A DNA stretch of 5,091 bases from JBBAAW01 sp041658075 (GCA_041658075.1 JBBAAW010000032.1:1-5091); one strand, 5' to 3'. Positions 1 through 5,004 are shown, counted from the first letter of the stretch. Made by a program: numbers and translations. The notes: generated from the sequence alone by a model not told the origin.

Positions 1-217
1 CCTGAAATTTTTGAATGAGAGTGGAGCTTTGGCGGGCGGTTTCAAGTTGAGCTTGAAGGTCATTAAGCTGCCTTTCCAGCTGTTCCTGTTCTTTAATCGC
101 AATCTTAATCGCTATATTTTGTTCTTCCTGGGCCTGTTTACATTTTTGCTGTCGTAACCTGACCTCTTGTTCAACTGCTGCCGGGTCGTATCCAAAAAAG
201 GATTTCTGGATTTTCAC
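1..217 (-). CDS. DivIVA-like coiled-coil protein, C-terminus cut off by the window edge
   Basis: The frame is open from a GTG at 217-215 to the window edge, giving 72 codons. The N-terminus reads MKIQKSFFGYDPAAVEQEV. After residue 19 it is almost entirely Gln, Glu, Lys, Arg and Leu with heptad-like hydrophobic spacing, so a long coiled coil is expected. FxGYxPxxVE resembles the N-terminal membrane-binding motif of DivIVA/GpsB proteins, which place cell-division and pole factors. The GTG start is chosen because a GAGG lies just upstream and because this start lines the protein up with its neighbour (K2, K5, F7, G9, Y10, P12, V15, E16 shared). A TTG three codons upstream is an alternative. It lies 35 bp after the preceding gene, so the two are probably one operon and tandem duplicates. 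The exact function is unknown and DivIVA membership rests on a short motif. Confidence 0.7.
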   Translation of the reverse strand, partial: MKIQKSFFGYDPAAVEQEVRLRQQKCKQAQEEQNIAIKIAIKEQEQLERQLNDLQAQLETARQSSTLIQKFQ

Positions 218-252
218 CGTCCTCAATCCCTTCTTTCCATATTTGCCATACC

Positions 253-654
253 TTACTGTAGAAGTTGATATTTATGTTTAATTACTGATAAATCCTTATA
301 ACAGTCGTTTAACAATTTATTTAAACCTAATAACTCATCACGTAAGTTTTTTAATTTTTGCAGAGCCGCTAATTTTTTCTGATATGCCTCTTCCTGCGTT
401 TTTTGTTTTATATTGTCAAAATTGACCAGTTCGGAAGAAAACTTGTTAATCACCTGCATTTTCTTTTTATTGTGTTCTTCAATTTCTTCGGAAAGAGTAT
501 TAATTATTGAAATGAGTTCATTATTTTTTCGGCGAATTTCAATGAGTTCAAGTAATTTCTTATTATTAACTTCCTGATGGTCCTGTTCAAGGGAAGTAAA
601 GTAATTCTCTACTTGCCCAGGTATATAGCCGTTAAATTTTTTTTTAAATTTCAG
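253..654 (-). CDS. DivIVA-like small coiled-coil protein with probable CTG start
   Basis: This is a 133-residue protein. The N-terminus reads MKFKKKFNGYIPGQVENYF, a DivIVA-like motif matching the next gene downstream. The remainder (about residues 20-130) is charged, without prolines or a membrane segment, and looks like continuous coiled coil. An ATG-only reading would start at 459 and lose the motif. The frame is open upstream to a TGA at 660-658. The only start-like codon in the gap is CTG at 654-652, and a perfect AAGGAGG (669-663) sits 8 bases before it. The ATG at 661 is only one base from that ribosome site and its frame stops after five codons. The gene is divergent from the two-component operon and probably shares its control region. 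It is presumably a scaffold or polar-localisation protein, but no specific role can be assigned. A sequencing or real frameshift near the A9 run is the main alternative to the CTG start. Confidence 0.75.
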   Translation of the reverse strand: MKFKKKFNGYIPGQVENYFTSLEQDHQEVNNKKLLELIEIRRKNNELISIINTLSEEIEEHNKKKMQVINKFSSELVNFDNIKQKTQEEAYQKKLAALQKLKNLRDELLGLNKLLNDCYKDLSVIKHKYQLLQ

Positions 655-662
655 GATTCATA

Positions 663-669
663 CCTCCTT
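663..669 (-). promoter_or_regulatory. Shine-Dalgarno AAGGAGG that sets a CTG start
   Basis: A perfect ribosome site lies 8 bases upstream of the CTG at 654-652. The nearby ATG (661-659) is too close and leads only to a five-codon reading, so this site supports the unusual CTG start of the DivIVA-like gene. Confidence 0.65.
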
Positions 670-767
670 GCCCAAACCAGGAATCGAACAGGTCTTCTAT
701 GTTTCCCATCTTTTTCATTTTTTTTGGAGGAATGGTAGTTATAATGTAGAATAATATCAGTATGAAA

Positions 768-776
768 ATTATATCA
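768..776 (-). promoter_or_regulatory. Extended -10 promoter for the DivIVA-like genes
   Basis: The minus strand reads TGATATAAT, a consensus extended -10 (TGnTATAAT). No good -35 lies at the normal distance; that region holds one copy of the TTACCTTAA repeat (781-789). Transcription would begin near 761 and leave a leader of about 105 bases before the CTG start. An extended -10 with a poor -35 fits a promoter that depends on an activator. Confidence 0.55.
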
Positions 777-780
777 TTTG

Positions 781-822
781 TTACCTTAAATCGGGTTAAA
801 GCTTACCTTAAGTTTACCTTAA
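781..822. promoter_or_regulatory. Array of TTACCTTAA repeats, likely OmpR-family operator
   Basis: TTACCTTAA occurs exactly at 781-789, 803-811 and 814-822, so start-to-start distances are 22 and 11 bp. The slot at 792-800 holds a weak match. Direct repeats at 11-bp spacing, one helical turn, are the usual form of binding sites for OmpR/PhoB-family regulators such as PhoB and PhoP. The array ends 70 bp before the start codon of just such a regulator and also abuts the leftward -10. Autoregulation plus control of the divergent genes is the natural inference; the regulator's true site is not known. Confidence 0.6.
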
Positions 823-831
823 TTTTATTAA
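803..831 (+). promoter_or_regulatory. Possible promoter for the two-component operon
   Basis: TTACCT (803-808) and TATTAA (826-831) are separated by 17 bp and could act as -35 and -10. Both are weak matches, three and four of six bases. The -35 lies within the repeat array, as is common for promoters activated by OmpR-family proteins. Other AT-rich stretches nearby could serve instead. Confidence 0.3.
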
Positions 832-892
832 AAGCTAATTTGGGTTTTGCTTGAAGCTCTTAAATAGATTAAGCGGTTAAAGGAGGGTATTT

Positions 893-1603
893 ATGGCTGG
901 GGAAAAAATCCTTGTTGTGGACGATGATCCTGACATAAGTGACGTGCTCTCTTTATACCTAACAAAAAACGGTTTCGAGGTCTTAACAGCCGAAGATGGT
1001 TTCAGGGCAGTCGAACTGGCCAAGGCAGCCAAGCCGGACCTTATATTACTGGATGTTCTTTTGCCGGGGCTTGATGGGTTGGAAGTATGCCAGGAGCTGC
1101 GTAAAGAAAAAAATATTCCAATTCTTTTTCTCAGCTGTAAAAGTGAAGAAATAGATAAAATCCTTGGCCTTTCCGTCGGAGGAGATGACTATATTACAAA
1201 ACCCTTCTCTCCGGGAGAAGTTATCGCGCGGGTCAAAGCCCATCTGAGACGTCACAGGGTATTAAGTACAAACCAGGAACCTCAAAACTCCATTTTGGCT
1301 TTTCCTGGTCTGGTTATTGATTTAAACAGCCATTCAGTACTTATGGACGGTTCTTCTGTTGACTTGTCAGCCAAGGAATTTCAGCTTCTGGCAATGCTGG
1401 CTCAAAATCCTAATACGGTTTTCAGCATCGAAAAGCTCTTCCGGTCAGTCTGGAGTTCACATAGCTTTGGAGACAACAGGACAGTTATGGTACATATGAG
1501 TAACCTGCGGAGAAAAATTGAAAAAGACCCGTCAGACCCGAAATATGTCGTTACTATCAAAGGAGCCGGATATAAATTCAACCTTCCGGTTTCGAGCCTG
1601 TAA
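893..1603 (+). CDS. OmpR/PhoB-family response regulator
   Basis: This 236-residue cytoplasmic transcription factor has the usual OmpR-family length. The receiver domain covers about residues 5-118, with the acidic pocket at D11/D12, the phospho-acceptor Asp54 in LILLDVLLPG, Ser81 in the Thr/Ser switch position and Lys103 in ITKPFSP. The usual GADDY reads GGDDY (96-100). The winged-helix DNA-binding domain spans about 138-231, with a TVMVHMSNLRRKIE recognition helix and the closing KGAGYKF hairpin. The ATG at 893 has a strong AAAGGAGGG five bases upstream. The gene is followed after 73 bp by its sensor kinase in the same direction, so the two form a two-component operon. The phosphorylated protein should dimerise on direct repeats; the TTACCTTAA array in front of the gene is the obvious candidate. 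Target genes beyond this window are unknown. Confidence 0.95.
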   Translation: MAGEKILVVDDDPDISDVLSLYLTKNGFEVLTAEDGFRAVELAKAAKPDLILLDVLLPGLDGLEVCQELRKEKNIPILFLSCKSEEIDKILGLSVGGDDYITKPFSPGEVIARVKAHLRRHRVLSTNQEPQNSILAFPGLVIDLNSHSVLMDGSSVDLSAKEFQLLAMLAQNPNTVFSIEKLFRSVWSSHSFGDNRTVMVHMSNLRRKIEKDPSDPKYVVTIKGAGYKFNLPVSSL

Positions 1604-1676
1604 AAAATAGGAACAGAGTGTTTGTTGAATTAGACTTTTTAATAAAAAATCTAGGTTTGAGGGGTAAAGCAGTTTT

Positions 1677-3881
1677 ATGAATACGAGCGGATATGAGCAG
1701 GTTCTTTGGGGAATTCTCATTGCGGTAGCAGTTTACCACCTGGCGCTTTTTATCATGATAAAAAGGAATCCATCCAATTTGTTTTTAAGCCTTTTTTGCT
1801 TTGTTGTAAGCCTCCGGTTCCAACAAACAGCCTTTATATTGCAGACATCTATTCTTTACTTCAGTTTTCCGTTTCTTTTGCTGTTTTTAAAAACAATATT
1901 TAAAGACATTGTCTCAGAAAAGCCGTTATATTTTTTTATGGCCTTAAGTACTGTGATAGGGATTTTCCCCTTCGTGGTTAAAACCGGTATCTTAACCGGA
2001 TTATACCTCTTTTTTACATTACTAAAGGTATCATTATTTATTTATATAATTTATATATTGGCCATAGCTTGCTTAAACAAAAGGGACGGGGCAGTAATTC
2101 TTAGCACTGCAGCCGTTTTTTGTGCTTTTTCGGTTATTAATGATCAAATTAACTTGATTAAAACATCTTTTTCCTCGATCGGTATTTTTGTCCTTGTGTT
2201 TTCCCAATCAGTTATCCTAATTAGAAAATTTTCAAAAGATTGCTCGGACATTGGACTAGTATTCTCCGACCTGGAATCCCAAAAAAAATTATCATATAAA
2301 TTCCTGCAAACCAGACTGGATGAAGCTTTTTTACCTTTAAACGGGGTCATCCATATTTCAGAATCAATGATAAATGGGGCCGGAGGCCCGTTAACCAAAC
2401 TGCAGAAGTCAAACCTTTCCATTATTTATGCGGGTGGCAGAAGTCTTGTCAGTCTGATAAACGAGATTGTTGATTATATAAAGTTGGATAATAATGACCT
2501 GGTACTTAACATCCGGCCCGTCTGTCTAAAAGAAATTGTGCAGTCCGTTTTTTCCATTTTCAGACTTCAGATTATTGGAAAGTCCCTGGAACTTAAGAAT
2601 AACGTTGACGATGATTACCTGCTGGTTGAAGCGGATAAGAACCGTTTACTCCAGATATTTTATATTTTCATCGAAAGTATAATTAAGAAACTAGTTGCCA
2701 ACTGTTCCATTAGTATTTCAGCGAGCAAAAATGAAACCGGTAAGGTTGATATCTTTGTTTTAGGTACCAGCCATACTGATGAAATCGTCTTGGTAGATAA
2801 TTGGACAAATGATACAAGAATGGCTTTGGCAAACAGTCTTATTGAGCTTCATGGAGGGTCACTTCATAAATCATTTGGCCCACAGAATACCATTAAATTT
2901 ATTTTTACGTTACCTATTAGTAAAATAATAAAATTTTCTGTCGACACCAAATATAAAACCGGGCCTTCCGAACCGGAAACAGACGAAACAGGGGATCTTC
3001 CGGTACCTGAAAAGGGAAAAGAAAAGGATTCCGGACAAGAGGATATCGTTTCCTGTCTTCACCAATTAGTAATGCAATTGAAAGAATCAAACGAAATTCT
3101 TGAAGACAAAGTAAGGGAAAGAACATCTGCCCTTGAACAGTCGAATCAGCGCTTGGAAGAAATAAATAATGACCTGTCCAAGCTGCAGAAATCACGCCTT
3201 GACCTGCTGTCCAATATCTCCCATGACCTAAAAACCCCTATGACATCCATTCAGGGGTATGTGGATGCTATTTTGGACGGGATTGTTACAGAGCCCCAAA
3301 AGCAGGAACAGTACTTAAGGCGTATTCAAGTAAAGATTGGCGGATTGATCAAGCTTACTCAGGAACTTTTTGAACTGACGCAGCTCGAATCCCGCAATAT
3401 CACGCTCAACCTCCAAAACATCCCTGTCGATAGCATCCTCCGCCAAATTTATGACAAATATAACCTGGACATAGAGTCAGCAGGAATAAAAATCAATACA
3501 GATATTCCTGCCTTAGCCGTTTTCCCTTGTGTAATGGTGGACATTGACAGGATCGAACGGGTTTTTTCCAACCTTATTTTCAATGCCATAAAATTCAAAG
3601 GCGCGGAAAACAGTACTATAGTCATAGGGTTCGATGTATCGGCAAACGAAGTTACCTTCAAAGTTAAAGATAACGGTATAGGTATTGCCGAACAAGACAT
3701 TTACCATATTTTTGACCGTTTTTATATGGGCTCAAAAGCACGGACGTCATCATCAGATGGACACGGCCTGGGACTTGCAATTGCCAAAGAGATTGTGGAA
3801 TACCACGGTGGCCGTATTTGGGTGGAAAGTAAGCTCGGACAAGGCAGTACATTTTATATAGCATTACCTATTGTAAAATAA
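1677..3881 (+). CDS. 7TM sensor histidine kinase with a tandem pseudokinase module
   Basis: This 734-residue membrane sensor is the probable partner of the upstream regulator. Seven hydrophobic segments fall at about 7-28, 34-48, 53-75, 83-100, 105-133, 138-156 and 165-182, and the closing FSQSVILIRKFSKD is typical of the 7TMR-DISM membrane domain. The extracellular DISMED2 domain that often precedes it is absent. Residues 205-270 match a HisKA dimerisation helix (FLQTRLDEAFLPLNG), but Asp215 replaces the phospho-His. The following ATPase-like region (about 285-413) has lost the N box, G1 and G2 motifs, keeping IELHGGSL and FIFTLP. After an acidic linker and a coiled coil (462-510) comes a complete kinase: His516 in SHDLKTP, Asn632/Asn636, DNGIGI (665-670), FDRFYMG and GHGLGLA (695-701). 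Only the second kinase should be active. The ATG at 1677 follows GAGGGG by 12 bases, a rather long gap. The signal is unknown. Confidence 0.93.
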   Translation: MNTSGYEQVLWGILIAVAVYHLALFIMIKRNPSNLFLSLFCFVVSLRFQQTAFILQTSILYFSFPFLLLFLKTIFKDIVSEKPLYFFMALSTVIGIFPFVVKTGILTGLYLFFTLLKVSLFIYIIYILAIACLNKRDGAVILSTAAVFCAFSVINDQINLIKTSFSSIGIFVLVFSQSVILIRKFSKDCSDIGLVFSDLESQKKLSYKFLQTRLDEAFLPLNGVIHISESMINGAGGPLTKLQKSNLSIIYAGGRSLVSLINEIVDYIKLDNNDLVLNIRPVCLKEIVQSVFSIFRLQIIGKSLELKNNVDDDYLLVEADKNRLLQIFYIFIESIIKKLVANCSISISASKNETGKVDIFVLGTSHTDEIVLVDNWTNDTRMALANSLIELHGGSLHKSFGPQNTIKFIFTLPISKIIKFSVDTKYKTGPSEPETDETGDLPVPEKGKEKDSGQEDIVSCLHQLVMQLKESNEILEDKVRERTSALEQSNQRLEEINNDLSKLQKSRLDLLSNISHDLKTPMTSIQGYVDAILDGIVTEPQKQEQYLRRIQVKIGGLIKLTQELFELTQLESRNITLNLQNIPVDSILRQIYDKYNLDIESAGIKINTDIPALAVFPCVMVDIDRIERVFSNLIFNAIKFKGAENSTIVIGFDVSANEVTFKVKDNGIGIAEQDIYHIFDRFYMGSKARTSSSDGHGLGLAIAKEIVEYHGGRIWVESKLGQGSTFYIALPIVK

Positions 3882-3917
3882 TTCAATCCATGAACTGCCC
3901 CTTACAAGCAGGATGTC

Positions 3918-3938
3918 GGCCAAAAAGAGGCCATTTTT
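3918..3938 (+). terminator. Possible terminator after the sensor kinase
   Basis: GGCC (3918-3921), a seven-base A-rich loop and GGCC (3929-3932) are followed by ATTTTT. The stem is only four base pairs, so this is a weak candidate. It lies 37 bp after the kinase stop codon, where the operon's terminator is expected. Confidence 0.35.
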
Positions 3939-3972
3939 CTCCGCATGCAAACGCCCACCAAGGCAAATCATG

Positions 3973-3993
3973 ACCACCCGCTCAGCGGGTGGT
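3973..3993. repeat. IS200 right-end hairpin
   Basis: ACCACCCGC, loop TCA, GCGGGTGGT forms a perfect nine-pair stem. It is nearly the same as the hairpin at 4668-4688, differing by one compensated base pair and the loop. Such imperfect twins at both ends are the TnpA-recognised structures of IS200/IS605 elements. It is not followed by a T run, so it is unlikely to be a terminator. Confidence 0.75.
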
Positions 3994-4001
3994 TTGCTCT
4001 A

Positions 4002-4062
4002 GCCCTATAAGGGCATGATACTTGGCTGAGCCTCAAGGCTCGCTGAACGGTCCGCCAACCGC
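4002..4062 (-). other. Structured, GC-rich stretch downstream of tnpA (possible RNA)
   Basis: Read in the tnpA direction, this stretch can fold into several stems: CGGT/ACCG (4062-4049), TTGGC/GCCAA (4058-4054 with 4026-4022) enclosing GAGCC-TTGA-GGCTC (4041-4028), and GCCCT-TAT-AGGGC (4014-4002), directly before the right-end hairpin. It is far more GC-rich than its surroundings and has no reading frame. In tnpB-bearing relatives this position holds the guide (omega) RNA overlapping the right end. No tnpB exists here, so a relic, a tnpA 3' untranslated region or an independent small RNA are all possible. Confidence 0.35.
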
Positions 4063-4076
4063 GCACTTTTTCAAAC

Positions 4077-4099
4077 AACCCCTCAAGGGGTTATTTTTT
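4077..4099 (+). terminator. Rho-independent terminator overlapping the tnpA stop codon
   Basis: AACCCC, loop TCAA, GGGGTT is followed by ATTTTTT on the plus strand, a classic terminator shape. It would stop rightward transcription from the kinase operon before it runs antisense through tnpA. In the tnpA direction the same hairpin is followed by GTTTG, a much poorer terminator, although it could still end or protect the tnpA message. The tnpA stop codon (4093-4091) lies inside the stem. Confidence 0.65.
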
Positions 4100-4567
4100 C
4101 TTGTTTTTATCTACTGGCTCACCCGTGAACGGGTCTATAAATTCTTTCAGGCTAATCTGGTCTGATGCGATATCTTCTTGTAGTTGCTTTCTTATGTACT
4201 GTTCTATCGCTTTTTTATTCCGGCCTACCGTGTCTACATAGTACCCTCTACACCAAAAATGCCTGTTGCCATATTTGTATTTCAGGTTGGCGTGCCTGTC
4301 GAATATCATCAACGAACTTTTACCTTTCAAATATCCCATGAAGCTTGATACACTTATCTTCGGTGGTATCGACACCAACATGTGAATATGATCTGGGCAG
4401 GCGTTAGCCTCAAGTATTTCTACCTTCTTATAGTCACACAATGTCCGTAATATCTTTCCAATATCGCTTTTGATTTTGTCATATATCACTTTTCTCCTGT
4501 ACTTTGGGGCAAATACTATGTGATATTTACAATTCCATTGTGTATGTGCTAAACTTTCAGTATCCAC
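4091..4567 (-). CDS. tnpA: IS200/IS605-family TnpA, HUH single-strand transposase
   Basis: This 158-residue protein (start at GTG 4567) is the usual size for IS200 TnpA. It cuts and joins single-stranded element ends through a 5'-phosphotyrosine link, working as a dimer. Visible motifs, numbered from the GTG: DHIHML (His60 and His62, the HUH metal site), FWCRGYYVDTVG, and KKAIEQYIRKQ holding the catalytic Tyr124 and Gln128. The frame continues 16 codons upstream to another GTG (4615) without a ribosome site. The internal GTG is preferred because AGGAGG lies 11 bases ahead and related proteins begin at (M)DxESLAHTxWNCKYH. All key residues are intact, so the enzyme could be active. The lysine-rich end (DKNKKK) precedes a hairpin containing the stop codon. 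A weak promoter, TAGAAT at 4622-4617, is possible. Confidence 0.93.
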   Translation of the reverse strand: MDTESLAHTQWNCKYHIVFAPKYRRKVIYDKIKSDIGKILRTLCDYKKVEILEANACPDHIHMLVSIPPKISVSSFMGYLKGKSSLMIFDRHANLKYKYGNRHFWCRGYYVDTVGRNKKAIEQYIRKQLQEDIASDQISLKEFIDPFTGEPVDKNKKK

Positions 4568-4596
4568 TTGGATATCTACCTCCTTTTGCAAACAGT

Positions 4597-4610
4597 GCGG
4601 TTGGCGAACC
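4597..4610. repeat. Inverted copy of 4049-4062 flanking tnpA
   Basis: The minus strand at 4610-4597 reads GGTTCGCCAACCGC, and the plus strand at 4049-4062 reads GGTCCGCCAACCGC, 13 of 14 bases identical. As inverted repeats these would let the 5' leader of the tnpA transcript pair with its 3' region over 14 bases, one being a G-U pair. The leader copy can also fold on itself (GGTT-CGCC-AACC). Confidence 0.5.
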
Positions 4611-4667
4611 TGCACTATTCTATCAAACGGGGGTAGATTTTTCTACTCATAGCTAAAGCTTTTTGGA

Positions 4668-4688
4668 ACCACCTGCATAGCAGGTGGT
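4668..4688. repeat. IS200 left-end hairpin
   Basis: ACCACCTGC, loop ATA, GCAGGTGGT forms a nine-pair stem, extendable by an A-T pair on the outside. It is the twin of 3973-3993 and sits upstream of tnpA, as the left-end hairpin should. On the plus strand it is followed by TTTT, so weak termination in that direction is possible. Confidence 0.75.
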
Positions 4689-4704
4689 TTTCGTTATACA
4701 ATAA

Positions 4705-4732
4705 AAAGTCACTATCTTCAGATAGTGACTTT
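4705..4732 (-). terminator. Terminator of the tRNA operon
   Basis: AAAGTCACTATC and GATAGTGACTTT form a perfect 12-pair stem with a TTCA loop. On the minus strand it is followed by TTATT, giving a TTTTTATT tail, so it should stop transcription arriving from the tRNA genes. On the plus strand the tail (GATTTACTTT) is poor. It lies just outside the IS200 left end. Confidence 0.7.
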
Positions 4733-4741
4733 GATTTACTT

Positions 4742-4790
4742 TGGCGGGCGATGACAGGATCGCCGACCCTCGGACTCCCAGATCATATGT
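4742..4790 (-). pseudogene. Possible remnant of a tRNA 3' half
   Basis: The minus strand ends in GATCCTGTCATCGCCCGCCA, which looks like a tRNA T-arm 3' strand, acceptor strand and CCA end. The matching T-arm 5' strand is damaged (GGTCGGCGATCC in place of a GGTTCGAATCC-like loop), and no D-arm or 5' acceptor strand follows upstream. It lies in line with the two intact tRNAs and directly before the terminator. It may be a decayed last gene of the tRNA operon, or coincidence. Confidence 0.3.
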
Positions 4791-4811
4791 TTGAAAATCT
4801 TATTTTTATAA

Positions 4812-4887
4812 TGGTGACCCCTACGGGATTCGAACCCGTGTTACCGCCGTGAAAGGGCGGTGTCTTAAACCGCTTGACCAAGGGGCC
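4812..4887 (-). tRNA. tRNA-Glu(TTC)
   Basis: This is a complete 76-base tRNA with encoded CCA. The anticodon loop CTTTCAC between CCGCC and GGCGG gives anticodon TTC (4853-4851). The T-arm ACGGGTTCGAATCCCGT is perfect. The acceptor GGCCCCT pairs with AGGGGTC, one pair being G-T. The sequence closely resembles Bacillus tRNA-Glu as I recall it, with one extra T in the D loop. It would also supply glutamyl-tRNA for tetrapyrrole synthesis where that route exists. It is transcribed with the upstream tRNA-CAT. Confidence 0.96.
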
Positions 4888-4891
4888 GCTA

Positions 4892-5000
4892 TTGGAGGTT
4901 GGATGTTGGAAGTTGGAGGTTGGATTTTAATCGGTGGGAATTCGCTTTAGCGAATTCCTTCCATTTTTCCAACTTCTAACTTCTAACCTCTAACTTCTAG
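4892..5000. repeat. Palindromic heptad-repeat element between two tRNAs
   Basis: The left arm (4892-4926) is five consecutive heptads: TTGGAGG, TTGGATG, TTGGAAG, TTGGAGG, TTGGATT. The right arm (4967-5000) is the mirrored set: TTCCAAC, TTCTAAC, TTCTAAC, CTCTAAC, TTCTAG. The centre holds a perfect nine-pair hairpin, GGAATTCGC-TTTA-GCGAATTCC (4937-4958). The arms pair five heptads to five. Several mismatches are G-U pairs if the plus strand is RNA but A-C mismatches if the minus (tRNA) strand is RNA. It fills almost the whole spacer between the tRNAs and looks inserted. I recognise no named family. Confidence 0.8.
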
Positions 5001-5004
5001 TAAG

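Larger units (their letters stand above)
3973..4688 (-). mobile_element. IS200-type insertion sequence (tnpA only)
   Basis: The element holds one transposase gene and is bounded by two matching subterminal hairpins. It has no long terminal inverted repeats and no recognisable target duplication, as expected for the IS200/IS605 family, which moves as single-stranded DNA with hairpin ends recognised by TnpA. No tnpB is present. By transposase orientation, the left end is near 4690-4700 and the right end near 3965-3975. The coordinates given are those of the outer hairpin edges; the true cleavage sites lie a few bases to some tens of bases outside and cannot be fixed without an empty site. It sits between the end of the kinase operon and the terminator of the tRNA operon, a position that breaks neither. 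Confidence 0.8.

Noticed and set aside
637..661. Frameshift at the A9 run joining the ATG at 661 or 718 to the DivIVA-like frame
   Set aside because: The TAA in that frame comes before most of the A run, so gain or loss of an A would not remove it; a +1 slip at ATT-TAA would be needed. The CTG start with a perfectly placed ribosome site explains the sequence more simply.
1046..1255. Minus-strand open frame inside the regulator gene
   Set aside because: It is the shadow of a clearly coding plus-strand gene, lacks a ribosome site and resembles no protein. The same applies to the minus-strand frames inside the kinase gene (2144-2422, 2917-3195, 3449-3864).
1706..1903. Plus-strand frame overlapping the kinase N-terminus
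   Set aside because: It lies wholly within the membrane domain in another frame, with no ribosome site.
3973..3993. Terminator for the kinase operon
   Set aside because: The strong stem has no T run on either strand, and it matches the hairpin on the other side of tnpA, so it is better explained as an IS end.
4002..4041. CRISPR-like or short tandem repeat cluster
   Set aside because: The hairpins differ from each other and there are no regularly spaced repeats or spacers.
4568..4615. Sixteen extra N-terminal codons of TnpA from the GTG at 4615
   Set aside because: No ribosome site precedes it, the stretch would overlap the likely leader and its inverted repeat, and it is not typical of IS200 transposases.
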